Positions 8,513 through 19,643 of a DNA stretch of 64,000 bases are shown here, piece after piece. The notes below the pieces were generated by a model that was not told where the DNA came from, did not search any database, and was given only the letters and a program-made list of their open reading frames with translations. Both the position numbers and the translations under genes were made by a program. Each line of letters starts with the position of its first letter. Positions within the stretch are counted from its first letter, which is position 1. Source of the stretch: Gammaproteobacteria bacterium (lineage in GTDB: Bacteria; Pseudomonadota; Gammaproteobacteria; JACKNK01); contig JACKNJ010000004.1 in assembly GCA_024234895.1 (NCBI GenBank), positions 1 to 64,000 on the forward strand. Reading direction: 5' to 3'.

Positions 8513-10522
8513 CTACCGAACCACGATCCAGGTGAGCAGCACCAGCAGGCCGATGATCATCGCGAAGGCGTAGTGGTACAGGTAACCGGTCTGCATATGA
8601 CGCACGACCGAGGAGAACCAGCCGACCAGACGCGCGCTGCCGTTGACCAGGGTGCCGTCGATCAGCTTCTGGTCACCGACCTTCCAGAGCACCTCGCCGA
8701 TACCCCGGCTGCGGTCGCCGAAGACCATCTGGTTGAAATCGTCGAAGCCGTACTTGTTCTCGAGCATGCGGTGGATCGGCGCGAACATGGACTGCGCCTT
8801 GTCGGCGATATCCGGGCGCTTCATGTAGATGAACCAGGCCGTGCCGACACCCGCCACCGCCAGCCAGAACGGCAGCGTGAAGAAGCTGTGCGTGATCATG
8901 CCGAGCGCGCCGTGGAACGACTCGCCGACCATGGCCATCGCCGGATGCGCGTCCGTGAACAGGATGGCGTCGCCGAAGTAATCGCCGAACAGCACCGGAC
9001 CGACGGTGAAGTAACCTATCAACACGGACGGGATCGCCAGCAGCATCAGCGGCACGGTAACGACCCACGGGGTCTCATGCAGATGATGCTTGGTGTGCTC
9101 GTCCATGCGCTCCTGGCCATGGAAGACCAGGAAGAACATGCGGAAGCTGTACAGCGCGGTGATGAAGACACCGGCGGTGACCGCGAAATAGGCCAGCGAG
9201 GAACCCGGGATGGTCGACTGCCCCACCGCCAGGATGATGCTGTCCTTGGAGAAGAAGCCGGAGAAGCCCGGGGTGCCGATCAGCGCGAGCGAGCCCAGCA
9301 ACGAGGTCCAGTAGGTGATCGGCAGGTACTTCTTCAGACCGCCCATCTTGCGCATGTCCTGCTCGTGATGCATCGCAATGATCACGGAACCGGCGGCGAG
9401 GAACAGCAGCGCCTTGAAGAAGGCGTGGGTCATGAGGTGGAAGATCGCGGCGGAGTATGCCGACGCACCGAGCGCGACGGTCATGTAACCGAGCTGCGAC
9501 AGCGTCGAGTACGCGACCACGCGCTTGATGTCGTGCTGCACCAGGCCGAGCAGGCCGGTGAAGAACGCGGTCATCGCACCGATGACGAGGATTACCGACA
9601 GCGCGGTGGTCGACAGTTCATAGATCGGCGACATGCGCGCGACCATGAAGATACCGGCGGTGACCATGGTCGCGGCGTGGATCAGCGCGGAGATCGGGGT
9701 CGGGCCTTCCATGGAATCGGGCAGCCACACGTGCAGCGGCATCTGCGCCGACTTACCCATGGCGCCGATGAACAGCAGGATGCCGATCACGCTCATCAGC
9801 GCCCAATCGGTGCCCTCGAAGATCTGGATGGTCACGTTGGCCAGTTCCGGGGCCTTCGCGAACACCTCGGAATAGTTCAGCGTGTCGAAATACATCAGCA
9901 CCGCAGCGATGCCGAGCAGGAAGCCGAAGTCGCCGACGCGGTTGACCAGGAAGGCCTTCAGGTTGGCGTAGATCGCGGTCTCGCGGGTCGACCAGAAACC
10001 GATCAGCAGGTAGGACACGACACCGACCGCCTCCCAGCCGAAGAACAACTGCATGAAGTTGTTCGACATGACCAGCATCAGCATCGAGAACGTGAACAGC
10101 GAGATGTAGGAGAAGAAACGCTGGTAGCTGTGCTTGCCGGCCAGGGACTTCTCGTCCCAGTTGTGCTCGTCGTCGGCCATGTAGCCGATGGTGTAGATGT
10201 GCACCATCAGCGACACGAAGGTCACCACGGTCATCATCAGCACGGTGAGCTTGTCGACCAGGAAGCCGACCTCGAACTTCACGCCCTCGCTGACCAGCCA
10301 CGTATAGATGGTCTGATCGAACTTCTGCGCACCGTCGAACACCAGCGCCTTGAACACACTGGCCGACAGGATGAAGGAGATCGCGACGCCGATGATCGTC
10401 ACCCAATGGGCGCCGGCACGACCGACCTGCTTGCTGAACAGCCCGGCGATGACGGAGCCGACCAGTGGAGCCAGCACGATGGTCAGCAGCACATTCTCGG
10501 AAAGGGTCATGTCCATGTTCAT
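8513..10522 (-). CDS. nuoL: NADH-quinone oxidoreductase subunit L
   Basis: A 669-residue distal antiporter-like subunit with the long lateral helix. Signatures are MQLFFGWEAVGVVSYLLIGF near residue 160, GKSAQMPLHVWLPDSMEGPT near 260, and KRVVAYSTLSQLGYM near 345. The amphipathic extension and final anchoring helix fill the last 150 residues. The first ATG, at 10522, shares one base with the nuoK stop (TGATG). The AAGGG Shine-Dalgarno is closer to ideal spacing for the next ATG at 10516, so the start may be two codons later. Confidence 0.97.
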   Translation of the reverse strand: MNMDMTLSENVLLTIVLAPLVGSVIAGLFSKQVGRAGAHWVTIIGVAISFILSASVFKALVFDGAQKFDQTIYTWLVSEGVKFEVGFLVDKLTVLMMTVVTFVSLMVHIYTIGYMADDEHNWDEKSLAGKHSYQRFFSYISLFTFSMLMLVMSNNFMQLFFGWEAVGVVSYLLIGFWSTRETAIYANLKAFLVNRVGDFGFLLGIAAVLMYFDTLNYSEVFAKAPELANVTIQIFEGTDWALMSVIGILLFIGAMGKSAQMPLHVWLPDSMEGPTPISALIHAATMVTAGIFMVARMSPIYELSTTALSVILVIGAMTAFFTGLLGLVQHDIKRVVAYSTLSQLGYMTVALGASAYSAAIFHLMTHAFFKALLFLAAGSVIIAMHHEQDMRKMGGLKKYLPITYWTSLLGSLALIGTPGFSGFFSKDSIILAVGQSTIPGSSLAYFAVTAGVFITALYSFRMFFLVFHGQERMDEHTKHHLHETPWVVTVPLMLLAIPSVLIGYFTVGPVLFGDYFGDAILFTDAHPAMAMVGESFHGALGMITHSFFTLPFWLAVAGVGTAWFIYMKRPDIADKAQSMFAPIHRMLENKYGFDDFNQMVFGDRSRGIGEVLWKVGDQKLIDGTLVNGSARLVGWFSSVVRHMQTGYLYHYAFAMIIGLLVLLTWIVVR

Positions 10523-10827
10523 CAACCCTTCATCGCGTCGAGGTCTTCGACGTTGATGGTGCTGCGGTTACGGAACAGGACCACCAGGATCGCGAGACCG
10601 ATCGCGGCCTCGGCGGCAGCCACCGTGAGGATGAAGAACACGAAGATCTGCCCGGCGGTGTCGCCCAGATAATGCGAGAACGCAACGAAATTGGTGTTCA
10701 CCGCGAGCAGCATCAGTTCGATGCTCATCAGCAGGATGATCACGTTCTTCCGGTTCAGGAAGATGCCCGCAACGCTGAGGCAGAACAGGATCGCGCTCAG
10801 GATCAGGTAATGTGACAAACCGACCAT
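10522..10827 (-). CDS. nuoK: NADH-quinone oxidoreductase subunit K
   Basis: A 101-residue, three-helix membrane subunit. It has the conserved ISIEL-type helix (LLMSIELMLLAVNTNFVAFS, with Glu near residue 36) and VAAAEAAIGLAILVVLFRNR, whose second membrane Glu lies near residue 72. Both acidic residues belong to the hydrophilic axis of complex I. A good AAGGGGG ribosome site precedes the ATG at 10827. An 85-bp gap without a gene separates it from nuoJ, the largest gap between adjacent nuo genes. Confidence 0.97.
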   Translation of the reverse strand: MVGLSHYLILSAILFCLSVAGIFLNRKNVIILLMSIELMLLAVNTNFVAFSHYLGDTAGQIFVFFILTVAAAEAAIGLAILVVLFRNRSTINVEDLDAMKG

Positions 10828-10912
10828 CGGTCCCCCTTGTGGACGGGTTCAGCCCGACCGTAATTCTTGGAGGTCGCGCACTCTGCCGCGACCCGCATGT
10901 TCGTTGAGCTGC

Positions 10913-11509
10913 TTACTTCTTCGGTTCCGCCGGCATCTTGACCAGGCGCACCCGGTCGGCGCGCTTGACCATGACCTGCTTGGCCGGATCCTGATGCTTG
11001 GTGCCCTCACGACGACGCAGGGTCAGCGTGATCGCGGCGATGATCGCGACCAGCAGGATCACCGCGGCGAGTTCGAACGGGTACACATAAACGGTGTACA
11101 GCACACCGCCGAGTTCCTCGGTGTTGCTGTAGTCGGCGGGCTTCGGCACGGGCGCGGGCGTATCGCCATAACGCGCCGTCAGCACCATGACCATCTCGAT
11201 CACGATGATGCCGGCGACCGCGATGCCGACCGGCAGATAGCGGATGAAGCCCTCGCGCAGCGGCACCAGGTTGATGTCGAGCATCATGACCACGAACAGG
11301 AACAGCACCATGACCGCGCCGACGTAGACCAGCACCAGGGTGATGGCGAGGAACTCGGCCTCCAGCAGCAGCCAGATCGCGGCGGTGGTGAAGAAGGCCA
11401 GCACCAGATACAGCGCCGAGTGCACCGGGTTGTTCGAGGAGATCACGCGGATGCCGGCGAACACGGCGATACCGGCGAAGACATAGAAAACGAGGTCGGT
11501 GAATGCCAT
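10913..11509 (-). CDS. nuoJ: NADH-quinone oxidoreductase subunit J
   Basis: A 198-residue membrane subunit with five predicted helices. It includes AVRVISSNNPVHSALYLVLA-type sequence, EFLAITLVLVYVGAVMVLFL near residue 55 (the pi-bulge helix), and FELAAVILLVAIIAAITLTL near 145. It belongs to the E-channel region of complex I beside NuoK. The C-terminal 35 residues are basic and hydrophilic. It follows nuoI by 6 bp. Confidence 0.96.
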   Translation of the reverse strand: MAFTDLVFYVFAGIAVFAGIRVISSNNPVHSALYLVLAFFTTAAIWLLLEAEFLAITLVLVYVGAVMVLFLFVVMMLDINLVPLREGFIRYLPVGIAVAGIIVIEMVMVLTARYGDTPAPVPKPADYSNTEELGGVLYTVYVYPFELAAVILLVAIIAAITLTLRRREGTKHQDPAKQVMVKRADRVRLVKMPAEPKK

Positions 11510-11515
11510 GGCCTG

Positions 11516-12010
11516 TTACCTGTACGGCGCATCGGCGGCCTTGGCCGCGGCGATGTCCGCCTCGTACTTGTCGCCGATGGCGAGCAGCTTGTCCTTGGTC
11601 ATGATGTTCTCGCCCCGATTCTCGAAGTGGTACTCGAACACCGGCGTCTCGACGATCGCGTCGACCGGGCAGGCCTCTTCGCAGAAGCCGCAGTAGATGC
11701 ACTTGAACAGATCGATGTCGTAGCGCGTGGTGCGACGCGAACCGTCGGCGCGCTGCGCGGACTCGATGGTGATGGCCAGCGCCGGGCAGACAGCCTCACA
11801 GAGCTTGCAGGCGATGCAGCGCTCTTCCCCGTTCGGATAGCGACGCTGCGCGTGCAGGCCCCGGAAGCGCGGCGACATCGGCGTCTTCTCTTCCGGGTAC
11901 TGCACGGTGATCTTGGGGCTGAAGAAGCGGCGGCCGGTGACCGACATGCCCTTCAGCAGTTCCAGCAGGAACAGGCTTTTGACGTAACCGCCTACGGCTT
12001 TCAAGGTCAT
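11516..12010 (-). CDS. nuoI: NADH-quinone oxidoreductase subunit I (two [4Fe-4S] clusters)
   Basis: A 164-residue peripheral-arm ferredoxin-like subunit. Two classical cysteine motifs, CIACKLCEAVCP near residue 64 and CIYCGFCEEACPVDAI near residue 105, bind clusters N6a and N6b. These pass electrons towards NuoB. The protein begins with an amphipathic membrane-contact helix (VKSLFLLELLKGM). Length and cysteine spacing match NuoI. The gene lies between nuoH and nuoJ in standard order. Confidence 0.97.
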   Translation of the reverse strand: MTLKAVGGYVKSLFLLELLKGMSVTGRRFFSPKITVQYPEEKTPMSPRFRGLHAQRRYPNGEERCIACKLCEAVCPALAITIESAQRADGSRRTTRYDIDLFKCIYCGFCEEACPVDAIVETPVFEYHFENRGENIMTKDKLLAIGDKYEADIAAAKAADAPYR

Positions 12011-12021
12011 TTCGGGTTACC

Positions 12022-13053
12022 TCACGCGAACCAGGGGCCAAGCTTGACGTAAACGAATACGCCCTCGACTACCAGCCAGACAATGGTCAGCGGGATGAAC
12101 ACCTTCCAGCCCAGACGCATGATCTGGTCGTAGCGATAACGCGGGAAGGTGGCGCGGAACCACAGGAACAGCAGCAGGAAGAAGCTGATCTTGGCGAGCA
12201 GCCAGAAGACGCTCGGCTCACCGATGACCGGGATGCCCGGGAACGGGCTGTACCAGCCGCCCATGAACATGATCGAGGTCAGCGCCGCAATCAGGATCAT
12301 GTTGGCGTACTCGGCCAGGAAGAAGACCGCGAAGGTCATGCCCGAGTACTCGACGTGGAAACCGGCGACGATCTCGGACTCGCCTTCCGCAACGTCGAAC
12401 GGCGCGCGGTTGGTCTCGGCGACGCCGGAGATGAAGTAGATCAGGAACAGCGGGAACAGAGGCAACCAGTACCAATGCAGGAAGCCACCTTCCTGCGCCT
12501 GCACGATCTTCTCCAGGTTCAGCGAGCCGGCGGCCATCAGCACGCCGACCAGGGCGAAGCCCATCGCGATCTCGTAGGCGACGATCTGCGCGGCCGAGCG
12601 CAACGCGCCGAGGAAGGCGTACTTCGAGTTGGAGGCCCAGCCCGCGATGATGACGCCGTAGACACCGACCGAGGTCAGCGCCAGCACGTAGAGCAGACCG
12701 GCATCAAGGTTCGACAGGATCATGCCGTCGCCGAACGGGATCACGGCCCAGGCGGCCAGGGCCGGCATGATCGACAGCACTGGCGCGACCACGAACAGGA
12801 AGCGGTTGGCGCTGCTCGGGAGAATGATCTCCTTGAACATCAGCTTCACGGCGTCGGCGATCGGCTGCAGCCAGCCGCGCGGACCGACGCGGTTCGGGCC
12901 GATGCGCACCTGCATGTAGCCGATGATCTTGCGCTCGGCGAAGGTCAGATACGCGACGCCGAGCATCAGTGGCATCACGATGATCATGATCTTGGTCAGA
13001 ATCTGCACGACCAGCGGCAGATCGGCATAGAAAGCCATCACGGGATCAAACAT
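12022..13053 (-). CDS. nuoH: NADH-quinone oxidoreductase subunit H
   Basis: A 343-residue membrane subunit forming the quinone chamber roof. Conserved blocks are AERKIIGYMQVRIGPNRVGP near residue 40, ALRSAAQIVAYEIAMGFALV near 135, and NRAPFDVAEGESEIVAGFHV near 210. The first loop also carries KLMFKE. Eight helices are predicted, as in the family. It is separated by 3 bp from nuoG upstream and 11 bp from nuoI downstream. Confidence 0.97.
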   Translation of the reverse strand: MFDPVMAFYADLPLVVQILTKIMIIVMPLMLGVAYLTFAERKIIGYMQVRIGPNRVGPRGWLQPIADAVKLMFKEIILPSSANRFLFVVAPVLSIMPALAAWAVIPFGDGMILSNLDAGLLYVLALTSVGVYGVIIAGWASNSKYAFLGALRSAAQIVAYEIAMGFALVGVLMAAGSLNLEKIVQAQEGGFLHWYWLPLFPLFLIYFISGVAETNRAPFDVAEGESEIVAGFHVEYSGMTFAVFFLAEYANMILIAALTSIMFMGGWYSPFPGIPVIGEPSVFWLLAKISFFLLLFLWFRATFPRYRYDQIMRLGWKVFIPLTIVWLVVEGVFVYVKLGPWFA

Positions 13054-13056
13054 CGC

Positions 13057-15371
13057 TTACGCTCGCTCCAGTTCCGCCGGACCCATCGCCGCGCCGAGGC
13101 TGGCCGTGTCGGGCACACCGGTCGGCACCCACACACAGCCGCTGGCGATGCGGTCATCGATTTCCAGACGCAACACGACGCGCGCGTCACCCTGCTTCAC
13201 CGCGATCATCGCAGCCTCGCCGAGACCCAGATCGTTGGCGTCCTTGCTGTTCAGGCGCGCGACCGTCTGACCGGCATCACCGGTGTGCTGCAAGGCGCCG
13301 GCACGGCGGACCTGCATGTCGACTGCATAGATCGGAGTCTCGCCGATGCGCCAGAACTTCGCCTTGGCCGCAGTACCGTTCGCGCCACCGGAGACCTTGT
13401 TCTCCGAGGTCAGATCGCAGGCGGCGTCGATGATCTCGTCGCGGACCTCTTCCGAACTCATCTGCTCGAAACCCTCGTACTCACCGAGATTGCCGAGCAC
13501 GCGCAGGATCTTCCAGGCCGGACGGGCTTCGCCCTTCGGCGCGACCGCGCCGTTGAACGACTGCCAGCGGCCTTCGGCATTGACGAAGGTGCCCGAGGTC
13601 TCACCCCAGGCGGCGGCCGGCAGCAGCACGTGCGCCTGCTCTTTCAGTTCGTCGCTGGCATAGGCCGTGATCGCGACCACCGCTCCGGCAGCCGCGAGAC
13701 TGCGGCGAGCGGCACCGGCATCGGCGCTGTCCAGACCCGGCTCGACGCCGATCAGCAAATAACCATTCAGGCCGTCGGTCAGCATCTGGCTCGCGTTCTT
13801 GCCAGCGGTCACGGAAGCACCCACCGGACCGCGATGCGGAACCGCACCAGACAGCCAGGCGCCGGCGGCATTCGCGCCTTCGGTCAGATAACCGAAGCTC
13901 GCACCGGTGGCGTCCGCAATCGCGCGACCCAGCGCGCGGACCTTGGACGCTTCCGCGTGATTCATGCCCAGCGCACCGACGATGACGGCGGCGTTCTCGG
14001 CATTCTGGAGGTCTTCGACAGCCCGCTTGGCTTCCGGACTGCCCTTGCCGCCGGCAGCGGCTTTCAGGCCTTCCAGCGCCTCGATCAGCGCATGACCACC
14101 GGCAACCGTGTTGCTCGCCAGCGGCATGTTGAAGTCGTACTCGACCGGGTTCACGCAGTGCACGGCGGCACCCTTGACGGCGGCCTTGCGCAGACGGTGC
14201 GCGGCGATCGGCTGTTCCTTGCGCAGGTTGGAACCAATCAGTAGCGCCGCGTTCAGGTTCTCGATGCCGGCGATCGGCAGACCCAGCGACGGATACACGT
14301 CCATGCCGGCGTCGTCGCTGAAATCACTCTGACGCAGACGGTGATCGATGTTGTTGCTGCCCATCGCGCGCATCAGCTTCTGCGCGAGCACCATCTCCTC
14401 GACGGTCGCGGACGGCGAAATCAGGCAACCCAGGTCATCGCCGCTGCCCTGCTCGACAACACCGCGCAAGGCCTGGGACGCGGCATGCAGCGCACTTTCC
14501 CATTCGGTCTCACGCCACTTGCCGTTCTCCTTGACCATCGGCTTGAGCAGACGCTCGTCGCTGTTCAAGGCCTCGTAGCTGAAGCGGTCGCGATCGGACA
14601 GCCAGACCTCATTGACGTCTTCATTCATGCGCGGAATCACACGCTGAATGTCTTTCGCCAGCGAGTGCATGGAAACGTTGGAACCAATGCAGTCGTGCGG
14701 CGCGACGCCGGCGTGCTGGGTCAGTTCCCAGACGCGGGCGCGGTAACGGAACGGCTTGGAGGTCAGCGCGCCGACCGGGCACACGTCGATGACGTTGCCG
14801 GACATCTCGGAATCGACGCTGCGCTCGATGTAGGTGCCGATGCGGGTGTTCTCACCGCGACCGGTGGCGCCGAGTTCCTTGTAGCCGCCGACCAGTTCCA
14901 GGGTGCGGATGCAGCGCGTGCAATGGATGCAGCGCGTCATCTCGGTGGCGATCAGCGGGCCGATGTTCTTGTCGGCGACTACGCGCTTGCGCTCGACGAA
15001 GCGGGACACGCCACGGCCGTAGCCCAACGCAACGTCCTGCAATTCGCATTCGCCGCCCTGATCGCAGATCGGGCAGTCCAGCGGGTGGTTGATCAGCAGG
15101 AACTCCATGACCGCCTTCTGGGCGTTCAGGGCGCGTTCCGACTGAGTGCGGACGATCATGCCGTCCATGACCGGGGTCGCGCAGGCCGGCAGCGGCTTGG
15201 GGGCGCGCTCGACATCGACCAGACACATGCGGCAGTTGGCCGCGATCGGCAGCTTTTCGTGGTAGCAGAAGCGCGGGATCGGAATCCCCTCGCGGTCGGC
15301 GACCTGGATCAGCATCTCGCCCTTGCGGGCCGCGCAGGACTTGCCGTTGATGAAGATGTTGACGGTGTCGC

Positions 15372-15375
<4 letters not shown>
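13057..15375 (-). CDS. nuoG: NADH-quinone oxidoreductase subunit G (iron-sulfur)
   Basis: A 772-residue peripheral-arm subunit. The N-terminal ferredoxin domain has CYHEKLPIAANCRMCLVDVE for the [2Fe-2S] cluster. Next come HPLDCPICDQGGECELQD and TRCIHCTRCIR for [4Fe-4S] clusters, then a molybdopterin-oxidoreductase-like domain that binds no cofactor in the family. Start MSDTVNIFINGK at 15375 overlaps the nuoF stop by 4 bp; the frame is open 45 codons further upstream inside nuoF but that part is not conserved. Confidence 0.96.
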
Positions 15376-16676
<1,301 letters not shown>

Positions 16677-16679
16677 CGT

Positions 16680-17183
16680 TTACTCCAGCCCGTCCAGGAT
16701 CGCGTCGACCTTCGCCAACGTCAGGTTCTCGTGATAGTGGCCGTCGACCGCCATCATCGGGCCGCCGACACAGGCCGCCAGGCATTCCTCTTCCGGAATC
16801 AGCGTGATGCGGCCGTCGGCGGTGGTCTCACCGATCTTGATGCCGAGGCGCTTCTCCATGTGCGCGAGGATCTTGTCCGCGCCGCGCAACATGCAGGAGA
16901 TGTTCTTGCACAGCGAGATCTTGTGCCGACCGACCGGCTTGGTCTGCAACATCGAGTAGAAGGTCGCGACCTCGTAGACGGAGACCTTCGGCATGCCGAG
17001 GTACTCGGCGACCGCATCCATCATGTCCTCGCTCAGCCAGCCCTCGTGGGCTTCCTGGACGATGTTCAGCGCCGGGATCACCGCCGACTGCTTCTGCTCG
17101 GCCGGATACTTGGCGACCCAGTGGTCGATCTCGGCCCGCACCTCTTTGGTGAGGAGCTGCGGGTAACTGGTCGTGGAACTCAA
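16680..17183 (-). CDS. nuoE: NADH-quinone oxidoreductase subunit E ([2Fe-2S], TTG start)
   Basis: A 167-residue thioredoxin-fold subunit with the N1a ligands: CKNISCMLRG (Cys-x4-Cys) near residue 85 and EEECLAACVGGPMM near residue 130. The start is TTG at 17183 (reads MSSTTSYPQLL). It is preceded by GGGGAGG seven bases upstream and overlaps the nuoD stop by 3-4 bp, so coupling plus a strong ribosome site compensate for the rare start. No ATG lies in a suitable place. Confidence 0.95.
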   Translation of the reverse strand: MSSTTSYPQLLTKEVRAEIDHWVAKYPAEQKQSAVIPALNIVQEAHEGWLSEDMMDAVAEYLGMPKVSVYEVATFYSMLQTKPVGRHKISLCKNISCMLRGADKILAHMEKRLGIKIGETTADGRITLIPEEECLAACVGGPMMAVDGHYHENLTLAKVDAILDGLE

Positions 17184-18433
17184 CGGTCAACCTCCCCGAA
17201 AACGAGGTCCTGGGTGCCGATCACGGAGACCACGTCAGCCAGCATGTGGCCGCGCACCATCTCGTCGAGAGCGGAAATGTGGACGAAGCCCGGCGCGCGG
17301 ATCTTCACGCGATACGGCTTGTTGGCGCCGTCCGAGATCATGTAGATGCCGAACTCGCCCTTGGGATGCTCGACCGCGGCATAGGCCTCGCCCTGCGGCA
17401 GGCAGTAGCCTTCGGTGAACAGCTTGAAATGGTGGATCAGGGCTTCCATGTCGCCCTTCATGTCGGTGCGGCTCGGCGGCGCGACCTTGGAGCCTTCCGG
17501 CATGACCGGACCGGCGTTCACGCGCAGCCAGTCGACGCACTGTTTGATGATGCGATTGGACTGGCGCATCTCTTCCATGCGCACCAGGTAACGGTCGTAG
17601 CAGTCGCCGTTGACGCCGACCGGGATGTCGAAATCCATGCGGTCATAGACCTCGTAGGGCTGCTTCTTGCGCAGGTCCCAGGCGATGCCGGAGCCGCGGA
17701 TCATCGGGCCGGTGAAGCCCAGCGCGACGGCGCGATCCGGATCGACCACACCGATATTGACGGTGCGCTGCTTCCAGATGCGGTTGTCGGTCAGCAGGGT
17801 CTCGTATTCATCGACGCAGGCCGGGAAGCGGGCGCAGAAGTCGTCGAGGAAGTCGAGCATCGAACCTTCGCGGTTCGCGTTCAGCTTCTTGACCTCGGCC
17901 TCCGAACGCCACTTCGACGCCTTGTACTTCGGCATCACGTCCGGCAGGTCGCGGTAGACGCCGCCCGGGCGGTAATAGGTCGCGTGCAGACGCGCGCCGG
18001 AGACCGCCTCGTAGCAGTCCATCAGGTCCTCACGCTCGCGGAAGGCGTACAGGAACATGGTCATCGCGCCGATATCCAGCGCGTGCGCCCCGATCCACAG
18101 CAGGTGGTTCAGGATGCGGGTGACCTCGTCGAACATCACGCGGATGTACTGCGCGCGCAGCGGCACCTCGACGCCGGCGAGCCTCTCGACCGCCATCACG
18201 TAGGCGTGCTCGTTGCACATCATGGAGACGTAATCGAGACGGTCCATGTAGCCGATCGACTGGTTGTACGGTTTGCTCTCGGCGAGTTTCTCGGTGCCGC
18301 GATGCAGCAGGCCGATGTGCGGATCGGCGCGCATGATGACCTCGCCTTCCATCTCCAGCACCAGGCGCAGCACACCGTGCGCAGCCGGATGCTGGGGACC
18401 GAAGTTCAGGGTCATGTTCTGGATTTCAGCCAT
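17180..18433 (-). CDS. nuoD: NADH-quinone oxidoreductase subunit D
   Basis: A 417-residue 49-kDa-type subunit that lines the quinone site. It shows MTLNFGPQHPAAHGVLRLVL at the N terminus, GLLHRGTEKLAE, and a C-terminal PSRTDMKGDMEALIHHFKLF region. Unlike in Escherichia coli, it is not fused to NuoC. I use the ATG at 18433 (MAEIQNMTL); an ATG two codons earlier is possible. It overlaps nuoC by 8 bp. Confidence 0.97.
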   Translation of the reverse strand: MAEIQNMTLNFGPQHPAAHGVLRLVLEMEGEVIMRADPHIGLLHRGTEKLAESKPYNQSIGYMDRLDYVSMMCNEHAYVMAVERLAGVEVPLRAQYIRVMFDEVTRILNHLLWIGAHALDIGAMTMFLYAFREREDLMDCYEAVSGARLHATYYRPGGVYRDLPDVMPKYKASKWRSEAEVKKLNANREGSMLDFLDDFCARFPACVDEYETLLTDNRIWKQRTVNIGVVDPDRAVALGFTGPMIRGSGIAWDLRKKQPYEVYDRMDFDIPVGVNGDCYDRYLVRMEEMRQSNRIIKQCVDWLRVNAGPVMPEGSKVAPPSRTDMKGDMEALIHHFKLFTEGYCLPQGEAYAAVEHPKGEFGIYMISDGANKPYRVKIRAPGFVHISALDEMVRGHMLADVVSVIGTQDLVFGEVDR

Positions 18434-19133
18434 TGGCATCGCCTCCGGTAGTGCCGTCGACGCCAACAGGAATGGCGCCGTAGCGGCTGTCGTGGCGGAT
18501 CACGCGCGGCACCAGCACGCGCGGCTCGATCGACACCGGCTGATAGACGACGCGGCCCTTGGCCTCGTCGTACCGGACCTCGACGTGGCCGGTCAGCGGG
18601 AAATCCTTGCGGAACGGATGGCCGACGAAGCCGTAGTCGGTGAGGATGCGGCGCAGGTCCGGGTGCCCGTCGAAGAGGATGCCGAACAGGTCGAAGGCCT
18701 CGCGTTCGAACCAGTTGGCGGTCGGCCAGATATCGACCACGGAAGCGATCAGCGGGAAGGCGTCATCGGGCAGGAAGGCCTTGACGCGCATGCGCTCGTT
18801 ACGGGTCACGGAGAGCAGGTGGTAGACGACCGCGAAACGGCGCTCATTCTTCGCGACCTTGCCGTCGACACCGGCCTCGCGACCACGGCTGAAGCCGGAA
18901 CCGCTGACTGTTTCGGTTTCCCACTCGACCTGTCCGTAGGCAGCATAGTCAACGCCACACAGATCGATCATCTGCTTGAATTCGAAGCCATCCTCATCGC
19001 GCAGCGCGGTCATCACCTCGGTGACGGCGCCGGCCGGGATTTCCATCGTGGTCTCGCCCAGGGCTTCGACGATCGTCGGCGCATGCGCCGCGAAGCGTTC
19101 CTGCAGGCGAGCGGAGAGCGTGCTTTCAGACAA
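18426..19133 (-). CDS. nuoC: NADH-quinone oxidoreductase subunit C (TTG start)
   Basis: A 235-residue 30-kDa-type subunit. The signature NWFEREAFDLFGILFDGHPD followed by LRRILTDYGFVGHPFRKDFP is intact near residues 135-175. It contacts NuoD in the Q module. The start is TTG at 19133 (MSESTLSARLQ), preceded by AGGGGAG with six bases of spacing. No in-frame ATG is placed to replace it. nuoB ends 15 bp upstream. Confidence 0.95.
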   Translation of the reverse strand: MSESTLSARLQERFAAHAPTIVEALGETTMEIPAGAVTEVMTALRDEDGFEFKQMIDLCGVDYAAYGQVEWETETVSGSGFSRGREAGVDGKVAKNERRFAVVYHLLSVTRNERMRVKAFLPDDAFPLIASVVDIWPTANWFEREAFDLFGILFDGHPDLRRILTDYGFVGHPFRKDFPLTGHVEVRYDEAKGRVVYQPVSIEPRVLVPRVIRHDSRYGAIPVGVDGTTGGDANG

Positions 19134-19148
19134 GTCGTTCTCCCCTTA

Positions 19149-19643
19149 TCAGGCGGCGTTGGCCGGCGTGCGCGCAATCGTATTGGTGCGGCGGATCTTG
19201 TTCTGGAGCTGCAATATTCCGTACAGCAGCGCCTCGGCGGTCGGCGGACAGCCCGGGACGTAGATATCGACCGGGACCACGCGATCACAACCGCGCACCA
19301 CCGCGTAGGAATAGTGGTAGTAGCCGCCGCCGTTCGCGCAGGAACCCATGGAGATCACCCAGCGCGGCTCGGCCATCTGGTCGTACACCTTGCGCAGGGC
19401 CGGGGCCATCTTGTTGGTCAACGTGCCGGCCACGATCATCACGTCGGACTGACGCGGGCTCGGGCGGAAGATGATGCCGAAGCGATCCAGGTCGTAGCGC
19501 GACGCGCCAGCCTGCATCATCTCGACCGCGCAGCAGGCCAGCCCGAAGGTCATCGGCCACAGCGAACCGGTACGCGCCCAGTTGATGAGCTTGTCGGCGG
19601 AAGTGGTGACCCACCCCTTCTCGAGGACGCCTTCTATTCCCAT
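19149..19643 (-). CDS. nuoB: NADH-quinone oxidoreductase subunit B ([4Fe-4S] N2)
   Basis: A 164-residue subunit carrying cluster N2, which hands electrons to quinone. The tandem cysteines TFGLACCAVEMM near residue 37, GSCANGGGYY near 102, and VPGCPPTAEALLYGI near 130 are all present. Start MGIEGVLEKG at 19643 gives the normal length and overlaps nuoA by 10 bp; the longer open frame upstream is antisense-like coding of nuoA. Confidence 0.97.
   Translation of the reverse strand: MGIEGVLEKGWVTTSADKLINWARTGSLWPMTFGLACCAVEMMQAGASRYDLDRFGIIFRPSPRQSDVMIVAGTLTNKMAPALRKVYDQMAEPRWVISMGSCANGGGYYHYSYAVVRGCDRVVPVDIYVPGCPPTAEALLYGILQLQNKIRRTNTIARTPANAA

Noticed and set aside
8573..10672. 699-codon plus-strand open frame over nuoL
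   Set aside because: Antisense shadow of nuoL; the protein is a His/Asp/Arg/Gln-rich string with no motif.
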